Source of the DNA: Planctomycetota bacterium
GTDB taxonomy: Bacteria > Planctomycetota > Planctomycetia > Gemmatales > Gemmataceae
Assembly (NCBI GenBank): GCA_016872605.1
Contig: VGZI01000048.1
Coordinates: 1-35,389 of the forward strand
Direction of reading: 5' to 3'
Length of the DNA: 35,389 nucleotides
The notes under the pieces are model-generated. The model saw only the letters and a list, made by a program, of their open reading frames with translations. It was not told the DNA's origin and did no database searches. Position numbers and translations under genes: made by a program. Below are positions 26,777-33,792 of the stretch, piece by piece (within the stretch, counting starts at the first letter, position 1; each line of letters starts with the position of its first letter).

Positions 26777-26862
26777 GGGCCGTTTGACGCTCGGTTCGCT
26801 CATCCGTAAACTGAGACCAAACTGGTTCGGTTTCAGACAACGATTATCAAGGAGATTTGCAG

Positions 26863-27375
26863 ATGGCTCATCAAGTTACGTTTAAGGGGTCGCCCAAGGA
26901 CCTTCTCGGCCCGAAGCTCAAGGCCGGCGATTCTGCCCCCGATTTCGAATGCGTTTCGCAAAGTCTGGAAGTAATCACGCTCAAGTCCATGCCGCCGAAA
27001 GCGCGCTTGTTCAGCGTCGTTCCGTCGCTTGATACGCCGGTGTGCAGCATGCAGACCAAAAAGTTCGACGAATCGATTGCGAGCATGAAGGATCAGGTCG
27101 TTTGCTACACGGTCAGCCTCGATTTGCCGTTTGCGCAGAAGCGATTCTGCACTGCCGAGACGGTGTCGAATGTGCAGACGCTGTCAGACACGCGCAACCA
27201 GTCGTTCGGCAAGGCCTATGGCGTTCTCTTGCAAGGGTTGCCTCTGCCGTTGCTTGCTCGAGCGATTTTCGTGGTCGACAAGAACAACAAGATCACCTAC
27301 TGCGAGTACGTTTCCGAAGTGACGAATCATCCCGATTACGAGAAGGCCATCGCCGCCCTCAAGGCAGCGGTGTAG
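26863..27375 (+). CDS. tpx: Thiol peroxidase
   Basis: Atypical 2-Cys peroxiredoxin that reduces peroxides with thioredoxin. 170 residues from the ATG at 26863, with AAGGAG at 8-nt spacing. The peroxidatic cysteine is Cys61 in PSLDTPVCSMQT and the resolving cysteine Cys96 in AQKRFCTAE; both contexts are exact Tpx wording. The C-terminal half reads ARAIFVVDKNNKITYCEYVSEVTNHPDYE, as in the family. Cytoplasmic, no signal peptide. Divergent from ahpC, and followed after 81 bp by ribF on the same strand. A palindromic repeat lies on each side of the gene. Confidence 0.96.
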   Translation: MAHQVTFKGSPKDLLGPKLKAGDSAPDFECVSQSLEVITLKSMPPKARLFSVVPSLDTPVCSMQTKKFDESIASMKDQVVCYTVSLDLPFAQKRFCTAETVSNVQTLSDTRNQSFGKAYGVLLQGLPLPLLARAIFVVDKNNKITYCEYVSEVTNHPDYEKAIAALKAAV

Positions 27376-27383
27376 CGCCTGCT

Positions 27384-27440
27384 TCAGAGCCTGACGCGTT
27401 AGCGAAGGATTGCGGACTTCGCTCACGCTTCAGGCCCTGA
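27384..27440. repeat. TCAGAGCYTGACGCG-type palindromic element, copy 2
   Basis: Arms 27384-27407 and 27417-27440 match at 21 of 24 positions. Fills most of the tpx-ribF gap. Direct-orientation relative of 26718-26776. Confidence 0.85.
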
Positions 27441-27456
27441 CCACAATCCGTTTCCA

Positions 27457-28380
27457 ATGGCCATTTTCACCTACGCCCTCGGCGCCGCGATTCCCGATGC
27501 CTTGCGCGGCGGTGTGCTCACCATCGGCAACTTTGACGGCGTGCATCTGGGTCATCAAGCCCTGCTGGCCGAAGCATGCGGCCAAGCGAAGACGCTGCAA
27601 TGTTCGGCCATTGCTTGTACGTTTGACCCGTCCCCCGCACAACTCCTGCGCCCTGATCGTTTGCAGCCGCCACTGACAACGCTTGCTGATCGCGCTGCGC
27701 TGTTGCAGCACCATGGCGCCGATCATGTCATGGTGTTGCAGACATCCAGCGACTTTCTTCAGCTTACGGCTCGCGATTTCTTCGAACGAATCGTCGTCCA
27801 ACATCTGCGGACGCGAGCGATGGTCGAGGGGTTCAACTTCGGCTTCGGCCGAAACCGGGAAGGGACAATCGAAGTGCTGCGCAGGTTCTGCGACGAAAAG
27901 AAAGTACCGTTGACGTTGATTCCGCCGCGAGAAGTGTTGAGTCAACCTGTGTCCAGCAGCCGAGTGCGCAGCGAGTTGCTCGCTGGCAACGTGGACGTTG
28001 TCGCTGAATTGCTCGGGCGATCGTACCGCATTACCGGCATCGTGGGCGTTGGACAACGCCGTGGCGCGACCATAGGCTTTCCGACGGCGAACCTGCACGA
28101 CGTGCCGACCCTGCTTGCGGGGAATGGCGTCTATGCCGTTCGCGCTTTCGTGAATGACAAAGCCTGGCCCGCCGCCGCCAACGTCGGCCCCAATCCCACA
28201 TTCGGTGAAGCCGTACGCAAGGTCGAGGTGCACATCATCGGTTACAGCGGTGATTTGTACGATCAATCCGTTGCAGTCGAATTCGTCAAGAAGATTCGCG
28301 ACACCCGGCCCTTCGCCAGTGTCTCGGAACTTACCGCACAAATCCGCAACGATATCGCTGCCGCATGCAAGGTTCTATAA
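27457..28380 (+). CDS. ribF: Bifunctional riboflavin kinase / FAD synthetase
   Basis: Makes FMN from riboflavin and then FAD from FMN. 307 residues, normal length. The N-terminal nucleotidyltransferase has LTIGNFDGVHLGHQALL (residues ~21-37) and ends with the VSSSRVRSELLAGNVD segment. The C-terminal kinase has GVGQRRGATIGFPTANL and AANVGPNPTF, and ends in the helix of the flavokinase domain. The 81-bp gap upstream is mostly a palindromic repeat, so there is no room for an FMN riboswitch. It converges with the hydrolase gene 56 bp downstream. Confidence 0.96.
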   Translation: MAIFTYALGAAIPDALRGGVLTIGNFDGVHLGHQALLAEACGQAKTLQCSAIACTFDPSPAQLLRPDRLQPPLTTLADRAALLQHHGADHVMVLQTSSDFLQLTARDFFERIVVQHLRTRAMVEGFNFGFGRNREGTIEVLRRFCDEKKVPLTLIPPREVLSQPVSSSRVRSELLAGNVDVVAELLGRSYRITGIVGVGQRRGATIGFPTANLHDVPTLLAGNGVYAVRAFVNDKAWPAAANVGPNPTFGEAVRKVEVHIIGYSGDLYDQSVAVEFVKKIRDTRPFASVSELTAQIRNDIAAACKVL

Positions 28381-28393
28381 CCTCCACGTCCCA

Positions 28394-28408
28394 GACAGGC
28401 ATCCTGTC
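28394..28408. repeat. Small hairpin between convergent ribF and hydrolase genes
   Basis: GACAGG, loop cat, CCTGTC: a 6-bp perfect stem in the 56-bp convergent gap. It may slow transcription from either side, but has no T-run. Confidence 0.55.
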
Positions 28409-28436
28409 GCTCGCTCGGCGGTTTCGCGCCGTTGAA

Positions 28437-29303
28437 TCAATCCAGATGCCGGCGCAGAAAGCTGTGGACCTTTTCCGGGTAATCCGGGAAACGATACAAA
28501 TCCTGGTGTTTGGCGTCCGGAACGATCCAAAGTTCTTTCGGCTCTTTCGCCGCAGCGAATAGTCGGTGCGTGTCATCCGGGGACGTCTTGTCATCGCAAT
28601 CGCCGCTGATGACGAAGACTGGGCACTTCAGCATGGCGATATGATCGACGGGCCGAACGTCGTGAATGTTGAGACCCAGGCGATGCTCGGCGAATGGGAC
28701 CATGAGGCAAGCTCCCACGGCGCCGGGGACGCATAAGTAATGCCGCGTCCGGTGATCGACTGCGTGAACCATTTCGTCATAAACGCTCTCGCAGATGGCG
28801 CATCGTATTTCGGGCAGATGCTCCGCTGCAAAAGCGATTGTCGCGCCCCCTTGCGAGACGCCGAGGCAAGCAATTCGGTCATGGCCGTGTACTTTGAGCC
28901 ATGAGACGGCTGCGATGAGATCGTGTCGTTCGCGGAATCCGAAGGTGATGGCGTCGCCGGTGCTTTCGCCGCACGCGCGGGCGTCGTAGAGCAAGACGGA
29001 ATAGCCTTGCTCGCGGAAGTAGCGGGCCCGCGGCAGCATTTGCTTGCGACTGCCGCCGAAGCCATGCAGGAGGACGATGGCGGGCGCGTTCTTCTTGGCG
29101 GGAACGAACCACCCGTTGAGCGTTTGATGATCGGCCGTGCTAAACGTGACGGACTCGATAGGGAAAGGGAAATCGTCCGGCGGCGGACCGATGATGCTGG
29201 GGCGGGCGCGGGTCAGGCGCTGGGCGGCGATCCACGAACCGGCCACGAACACGACGCCCGCCGCCAGTGTGATGACGATCGTCCACCGGAGCACCCGCAT
29301 CAT
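28437..29303 (-). CDS. Membrane-anchored alpha/beta hydrolase
   Basis: Serine hydrolase of the alpha/beta fold; substrate unknown. 288 residues from the ATG at 29303 (GAGGA at 7 nt). One N-terminal membrane segment (~7-28, TIVITLAAGVVFVAGSWIAA) anchors it, with the catalytic domain probably outside the cytoplasm. Oxyanion region LLHGFGGSRKQ (~78-88), nucleophile Ser150 in GVSQGG, acid likely in SGDCDDKTSP, and catalytic His in DAKHQDLYRFP. It follows the Cys-less peroxiredoxin by 73 bp on the same strand, with a hairpin between, so co-transcription is possible. Confidence 0.88.
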   Translation of the reverse strand: MMRVLRWTIVITLAAGVVFVAGSWIAAQRLTRARPSIIGPPPDDFPFPIESVTFSTADHQTLNGWFVPAKKNAPAIVLLHGFGGSRKQMLPRARYFREQGYSVLLYDARACGESTGDAITFGFRERHDLIAAVSWLKVHGHDRIACLGVSQGGATIAFAAEHLPEIRCAICESVYDEMVHAVDHRTRHYLCVPGAVGACLMVPFAEHRLGLNIHDVRPVDHIAMLKCPVFVISGDCDDKTSPDDTHRLFAAAKEPKELWIVPDAKHQDLYRFPDYPEKVHSFLRRHLD

Positions 29304-29329
29304 GCCGATGTCCTCACAAAAAAACAGCG

Positions 29330-29368
29330 AGCCCGCAGCGGCTGCGACCCTTGCTTGCGCTGCGGGCT
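29330..29368. repeat. Hairpin between the Cys-less peroxiredoxin and the hydrolase
   Basis: AGCCCGCAGCG (29330-29340) and its exact complement (29358-29368), loop 17 nt that includes the TTGCTTGCG wording seen in other repeats here. Confidence 0.75.
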
Positions 29369-29376
29369 TGTTATCG

Positions 29377-30000
29377 CTATTTCGTATCGAGCTTCTTGAC
29401 GATCTCGGCCACGCGTTTGGCGTCGTCGCCGGCTTTGCCGACACGGTCCGCGGCGGCTAGCTTTCCGGTCTTGTCGATCACGAGCGTCACCCGCGCAATC
29501 GTCACGGCGCGGTCGGCGCTTCCTTTTTCGTTCTTGGCATCGATCGTCGGCGACTTGCCTCCTTTGGTCACCGGCACGCCGAATGCTTTGGCGATATCAC
29601 CCTTCTCATCGGAGACAAGCGTGAAGGGGAGCTTGTAGTACGACTTGAAAAGCTTGTGCGTCATTACCGCGTCTCCGCTTACACCGATAACAATGGCGCC
29701 GCTGAGTTTTTCCATCTCATCGCGGTATCCGAGAACTTGAGCAACGCTATCGCCGGTGCCGTCGGCGGGAAAAAAGAAAAGCACTACCGGCTTCTTGCCG
29801 ACCAAGTCGCTGGATTTGACGGGCTTTCCGCCTTCATCGACGCCTTCGAACGCCGGCATAGCTTCGCCCAGTTTCACTTTCAATGCCAGTGTCTGTTCGG
29901 GCTTTTTCTTGTCCTTACCCTTGGCGCTGACCGAAGTCGCGCCGGCAAATCCGACGCAAGCGATTACAGCCACAAGAACCCACCGCGTTAGGCACGCCAT
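29377..30000 (-). CDS. Secreted peroxiredoxin-fold protein lacking both catalytic cysteines
   Basis: Bcp-like thioredoxin-fold protein that cannot use the normal peroxiredoxin chemistry. 207 residues with a signal peptide (TRWVLVAVIACVGFAGATSVSA) and a Lys-rich start to the mature part. It aligns with the upstream gene: VVLFFFPADGTGDSVAQVLGYRD corresponds to VVLWFYPKALTGG-U-TAEACGFRD. The peroxidatic position is Ser85 and the resolving position Leu90. The rest of the fold is kept (IVIGVSGDAVMTHKLFKSYYKLPF, DEKGDIAKAFGVP). An insert of ~15 residues lies near 120-140. Start ATG at 30000 with GAGGAG at 7 nt; 73 bp downstream of the Sec-peroxiredoxin. Role may be structural or regulatory (inference). 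Confidence 0.86.
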   Translation of the reverse strand: MACLTRWVLVAVIACVGFAGATSVSAKGKDKKKPEQTLALKVKLGEAMPAFEGVDEGGKPVKSSDLVGKKPVVLFFFPADGTGDSVAQVLGYRDEMEKLSGAIVIGVSGDAVMTHKLFKSYYKLPFTLVSDEKGDIAKAFGVPVTKGGKSPTIDAKNEKGSADRAVTIARVTLVIDKTGKLAAADRVGKAGDDAKRVAEIVKKLDTK

Positions 30001-30073
30001 AGACTGCTCCTCTTAATGAAATGGGGGAAGCCGGCGATCGCTTCCCCGTTTGAACGATGACTCTCGGCGAGGC

Positions 30074-30661
30074 TCATTTCTTGAAGGTGCTTTTGACATA
30101 CTCCAGGACCTGTTCCGGATGGCCGCCCGCGTTGCCGACAGGGTTGTAAATCTTACTGACCGTCCCATCCTTGGCGATCACAAACGTCGCTCGAGCCGCC
30201 AGATTGTTCTTGGGATTGAGGACGCCATAGGCGGCGGCGAACTTCTTCTCGTTGTCAGCCAATAGCGGGAACGGAAGCTTCTCTTTTTCCGTGAACTTCT
30301 GCTGCAAGGCGAGAGTGTCGACGCTGATGCCGATGATCACCGTGTCGTGTTGAGCAAACTGCTCAAGGCGGTCGCGAAAACCGCAAGCCTCGGCCGTTCA
30401 GCCGCCGGTGAGTGCTTTGGGATAAAACCAGAGCACCACATTCTTTTTGCCCTTGAGATCGCTGATCTTCAACGTCTTGGCGTCTTTCTTGTCGGGGAAG
30501 ATCGTGCCGATCGACGTAGCCGGCAATTCGATTTCTGGCGACGGTTTGCCTTCTTGCACTTTTGCGCCTCCCGCCCAGATGGGACCTGCCATCCAGGCAA
30601 TGCCCGCGAGAACGGCAACGGCCCCCGCCGCGCACATTCTGCGGTTCCACAATGATCTCAT
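30074..30661 (-). CDS. Secreted Bcp-type peroxiredoxin, probable selenoprotein (in-frame UGA at the peroxidatic site)
   Basis: Predicted to reduce peroxides outside the cytoplasm. 195 residues if the TGA at 30398-30400 is read as selenocysteine (Sec88). Start ATG at 30661 with GAGGAG upstream; signal peptide ~1-31 (CAAGAVAVLAGIAWMAGPIWAGG). The active site reads FYPKALTGG-U-TAEACGFRD, where Bcp enzymes read FYPKxxTPGCTxEACGFRD, so UGA replaces exactly the peroxidatic Cys, and Cys93 is the resolving Cys five residues on. The frame continues without a break through IIGISVDTLALQQKF, LPFPLLADNEKKFAAAYGV and ATFVIAKDGTVSKIY to the stop. A bSECIS-like hairpin lies at 30366-30390. Alternative: a recent TGC-to-TGA nonsense mutation. 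The sel genes are not in the window. Confidence 0.85.
30366..30390 (-). promoter_or_regulatory. bSECIS-like hairpin after the in-frame UGA
   Basis: On the minus strand: AGGC + TTGCG, loop GTTTT, CGCGA, a CC bulge, GCCT. That gives a 9-bp stem (one U-G pair, two-base bulge). The apical loop starts with G at the 17th base after the UGA, matching the accepted bacterial SECIS spacing and the requirement for G early in the loop. Predicted by eye only. Confidence 0.65.
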
Positions 30662-30856
30662 GTCGTGCTCCTCGAAAAAAAATTCGCCGGGCGCGCCGAA
30701 CGTCGCCCGGCTCACGTTGGGTATTATTCCTGGACGCATTGCAGTTGGCAAGGACATCTCGCATTGATTTCACACATCGAGTAAGATAGGGGCGACAGTC
30801 CTCCACCCTCGCCTGAGGCAAGCGGCTAGATCAGAGTCAACCACGGAAAAGCAAGC

Positions 30857-31465
30857 ATGCTCGGACTCAAACTCAATCCACGCCAGTTTCTCGATCGTGT
30901 CGGCGATGAACTCGCCAAGATCGACCCTGCCCAGGTTCAAGCTCTCGCCGATGCTCTCTATCGCTGTTACGAATCACGAAATCTCGTCTTCGTCATCGGC
31001 AACGGCGGCAGCGGCTCGAACGCGTCCCACTTCTGCGAAGACCTCGGCAAGTGCACGCTTCGCCGTGAGGATTTCGACAACGACAAGAAAAAACGTTTGC
31101 GCATCCTGAGCCTCACCGACAATACGCCGTACATCCTCGCCTGGGCCAACGACGAAGGCTTTGACCGCGTCTTCGCCGAGCAACTCAAGAACCTGGCGAT
31201 GCCGGGGGATCTGCTCATCGCCATCAGCGGATCCGGCAACAGCCCGAATATTCTCAAAGCCGTCGATTGGGCCAACCGCAATGGCCTCGTCACTTTCGGC
31301 TGCACCGGCTTTTCCGGCGGCAAGCTCAAAGGCATGGCGCAATTGGGGCTGCATGTGCCGCTCGACGACATGGGCATCGTTGAGTCGATCCACCTGACGG
31401 CGTTCCACTGGGTCGTCGATAACCTGCACGCCCGCATCGGCCTGGGCATGAAAACCATAGAATGA
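30857..31465 (+). CDS. SIS-domain sugar-phosphate isomerase, GmhA-like
   Basis: Probable phosphoheptose (sedoheptulose-7-phosphate) isomerase or a close relative, first step toward heptose for LPS. 202 residues, usual for GmhA. SIS motifs: [16 protein letters not shown] (~45-59), [16 protein letters not shown] (~75-90), and [17 protein letters not shown] (~118-133). The C-terminal [14 protein letters not shown] carries the Glu and His of the isomerase site. I leave the symbol empty because other SIS isomerases share these motifs. Divergent from the peroxiredoxin pair; followed after 53 bp by a DUF1501 gene on the same strand. Weak GGAAAAG upstream of the ATG. Confidence 0.88.
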   Translation: MLGLKLNPRQFLDRVGDELAKIDPAQVQALADALYRCYESRNLVFVIGNGGSGSNASHFCEDLGKCTLRREDFDNDKKKRLRILSLTDNTPYILAWANDEGFDRVFAEQLKNLAMPGDLLIAISGSGNSPNILKAVDWANRNGLVTFGCTGFSGGKLKGMAQLGLHVPLDDMGIVESIHLTAFHWVVDNLHARIGLGMKTIE

Positions 31466-31518
31466 CAAGAAGCCCAGAGGTGAGGTAATCCGAGCCTCTG
31501 GTATCGAGGGGGCGACAG

Positions 31519-32913
31519 ATGCTGCGAGTTCTCGGCCACGCCTCAAACGCTTGCGACAAAATGACCCGGCGCACGCTACTCACCGCGGCGTCGGGTCTGG
31601 CACTGTTCGGGGCCACGGCGAACGCCAAGCCGGCAGCGGATCGCCGCATTCGATCGATCATCCTCATCGATCTCTTTGGCGGTCCAAGCCATCTCGATAT
31701 GTTCGACCCGAAACCTGAAGCTCCGGCGGAGATTCGTGGCGAGTTTCAGGCGATTCGCACGTCGCTGCCTGGGGTCATGGTGTCCGAGCATCTGCCGCGT
31801 GTGAGCCGATGGATGGACCGCACCTGCCTGATTCGCACGGTGTCGCATCCTTACAACAGCCACAATCCGTATGCGGTGATGACCGGATTCACCGGCGGTC
31901 AGGATCAGCGCGATTATTTTTCCAGCCCGACCAATCACCCGAGCATGGGTTCGGTATGCCATTTCGCCGGACTGACGACGCCGGGTGTCCCGCCTTATGT
32001 TGTGCTGCCGGCCTATCCAGGATACAGCCAGGGACTGCGTCGCGCCGGTCCGTACGGCGGGTATCTGGGCAACCGGTACAATCCGCTCTTCAGCCAGTGC
32101 AATCCCACGTTTGGCCGCGAGGTGAGCGACCGCGATTTCTATGATCCGACGCTTCGGCCCATGGGCGATCCAACGCTGCCGTCGCTGGAAGCGTCCATCA
32201 CGCTCGACGCGCTCGATCGGCGTCGCTCACTGCTCGACCAAGTCAATCAGCACGCCGCTCGGCTCGACGGTTCGCCCGGCATGCGCGACTTGGGCCAACG
32301 TCAACGCCAAGCGTTCGATCTCTTGATGAACGCCACGTCGCGTTCCGCTTTCGACCTGGCGCAAGAGCCGCCCGCTGTCCGTGAACGCTACGGGCGCGAT
32401 CTATTTGGTTCCAGCGCGCTCTTGGCACGTCGCCTGGTCGAGGCCGGCGTCACGTTCATCACCATTCACACCGAATCGCGAGGCAACGGCCATTGGGACA
32501 CGCACAACAATAACTTCAACCTGCTGCGCGAGTGGTTGCTGCCGTACCTCGATCGCATCCTGACGGCGTTGTTTGAGGATTTGTATCAGCGTGGCCTCTG
32601 GGACACCACGTTGGTGATGGTCAATGGCGACATGGGCCGCACGCCGCGCATCAACGACGCCGCCGGTCGCGACCATTGGCCTCAGTGCGGCTTTTGCCTT
32701 TTCGCGGGCGGAGGCGTCAAGCAGGGCTACGTCCATGGCCGCAGCGATCGGCAAGGCGGCTATCCCGTCGATGGACGCGTGACGCCGGGCGACTTATGCG
32801 CGACGGTATATCACGTGCTCGGTCTCGACCCGCACATGATGGTCCCGGACCAAACCGGCCGCCCGCAGCATGCGGCCCACGGCGGCGAGCCGATCCGCGC
32901 CATTCTGAAATAG
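31519..32913 (+). CDS. DUF1501 family protein (second copy)
   Basis: Same family as the gene at 15922-17475 but clearly divergent. 464 residues from the ATG at 31519 (GAGGGGG upstream). An internal ATG at 31561 would start directly at the Tat signal MTRRTLLTAASGLALFGATANA. Family landmarks: LIDLFGGPSHLDMFDPKP, SHNPYAVMTGFTGG, IHTESRGNGHWDTHNNNF, MVNGDMGRTPRIND, GRDHWPQCGFCLFAGGG and VTPGDLCATVYHVLGLDP. Exported, probably by Tat; enzymatic role not established. It follows the GmhA-like gene closely, so the two may be co-transcribed. Confidence 0.94.
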   Translation: MLRVLGHASNACDKMTRRTLLTAASGLALFGATANAKPAADRRIRSIILIDLFGGPSHLDMFDPKPEAPAEIRGEFQAIRTSLPGVMVSEHLPRVSRWMDRTCLIRTVSHPYNSHNPYAVMTGFTGGQDQRDYFSSPTNHPSMGSVCHFAGLTTPGVPPYVVLPAYPGYSQGLRRAGPYGGYLGNRYNPLFSQCNPTFGREVSDRDFYDPTLRPMGDPTLPSLEASITLDALDRRRSLLDQVNQHAARLDGSPGMRDLGQRQRQAFDLLMNATSRSAFDLAQEPPAVRERYGRDLFGSSALLARRLVEAGVTFITIHTESRGNGHWDTHNNNFNLLREWLLPYLDRILTALFEDLYQRGLWDTTLVMVNGDMGRTPRINDAAGRDHWPQCGFCLFAGGGVKQGYVHGRSDRQGGYPVDGRVTPGDLCATVYHVLGLDPHMMVPDQTGRPQHAAHGGEPIRAILK

Positions 32914-33018
32914 GCTTCTCGAGAAGGTCCGGCATCTGTATCGAGAAAAGCAGCCAAAAAGCTAAGGTTTTCTTGTCACACTTCGAACACATCCCGTTAC
33001 TGGAAATGTGAGCGGACG

Positions 33019-33074
33019 ACGGCTGATCTGCGTCGCGCTCATAGAAAACGGTTACGAAAAATCAGCCGTTTTCT
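33019..33074. promoter_or_regulatory. Two mutually exclusive hairpins upstream of the YbjN-like gene
   Basis: ACGGCTGAT (33019-33027) pairs perfectly with ATCAGCCGT (33061-33069), while AGAAAACGG (33043-33051) pairs perfectly with CCGTTTTCT (33066-33074). The two 3' arms overlap, so only one stem can form. It lies about 135 bp before the gene. The rest of the 295-bp gap (32914-33208) shows nothing else I can name. Confidence 0.45.
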
Positions 33075-33208
33075 GTTAACACCTGGCGTATTTACTTGTG
33101 AAGCGAGTCACGAACATCAGCCCGACGCCTGCAACTAAGCCAGGGCACAACCGTGCCTAAACACCTGCGGAAGCTCGTTCTCCGCGCAACACCCTTGAGG
33201 AGGTTCTC

Positions 33209-33792
33209 ATGTACGTCCGTCAACTGCTCGTCTCTGCGTTGTCCGTGCTCGCCCTGACCGCTTGCGTCACGTCTTCGGTTGACGCACAGACGGCCCGATC
33301 AGCAAGACTCCGGCTCCGGTCGGCGTAAACGGGCCCAACGGCAACGCTATGCCGGCGGCGCAGGGTGCCGCTCTGACCCGCGCTCGGATCGAGAAGCTCA
33401 TGCAGGACAAGGGCGCCGCGACGGAAACCAAAGTCCAGGACGTCGCCGGCAGTCGCATCACCCGCGTCACCGCCCGCCTCGAGAAGGACGACTTCCGTTA
33501 CTCCTTCGAAATCGTCCATGTCGTGCCGGCCAAGGGCGTGCCGATGTGGTTCTTCACCGCTGCCCTCAATAACAACGCCGGCCAACTGCCCATGAACAAG
33601 CTCCAGGGTTTGCTCAAGGAAAACAACGTGATGGCCGGCGACTGTGCGTTCATGATCAACCCGCAAGGCGTGCTGCAACTAAACAGCCGATCGTACGCCG
33701 AGGTTGTCACCGACCAGATCTTCCACAGTCTTGTCAACGGTTTCCTCAAGGACATTCGCGAAACCAGCAACCTTTGGCTGCCCGGTAACTAA
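33209..33792 (+). pseudogene. YbjN/CesT-like secreted lipoprotein gene with a frameshift
   Basis: Starts at the ATG at 33209 after a strong GAGGAGG. The first frame gives an export signal with a lipobox (VLALTAC) and then runs into a stop at ~33328. The rest continues in the -1 frame from about 33289 as GPISKTPAPVGVNGPNGNAM and then a ~145-residue domain (LTRARIEKLMQDKGAATETK, LNNNAGQLPMNKLQGLL, YAEVVTDQIFHSLVNGFLKD) that resembles the YbjN/CesT-like fold. One missing base near 33290 explains both halves. No slippery heptamer is present, so programmed shifting is unlikely; mutation or sequencing error is likelier. Its stop codon TAA is part of the IS target duplication. Confidence 0.75.

Noticed and set aside
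26630-26862. OxyR/PerR operator between divergent ahpC and tpx
   Set aside because: The only strong symmetry there is the dispersed palindromic repeat; I see no sequence close to a known peroxide-regulator box.
27376-27456. FMN riboswitch before ribF
   Set aside because: The gap is only 81 bp and most of it is a dispersed palindromic repeat; none of the conserved FMN-aptamer wording is present.
33284-33300. Programmed -1 frameshifting in the YbjN-like gene
   Set aside because: No slippery heptamer of the X-XXY-YYZ type and no obvious stimulatory structure right after the shift.
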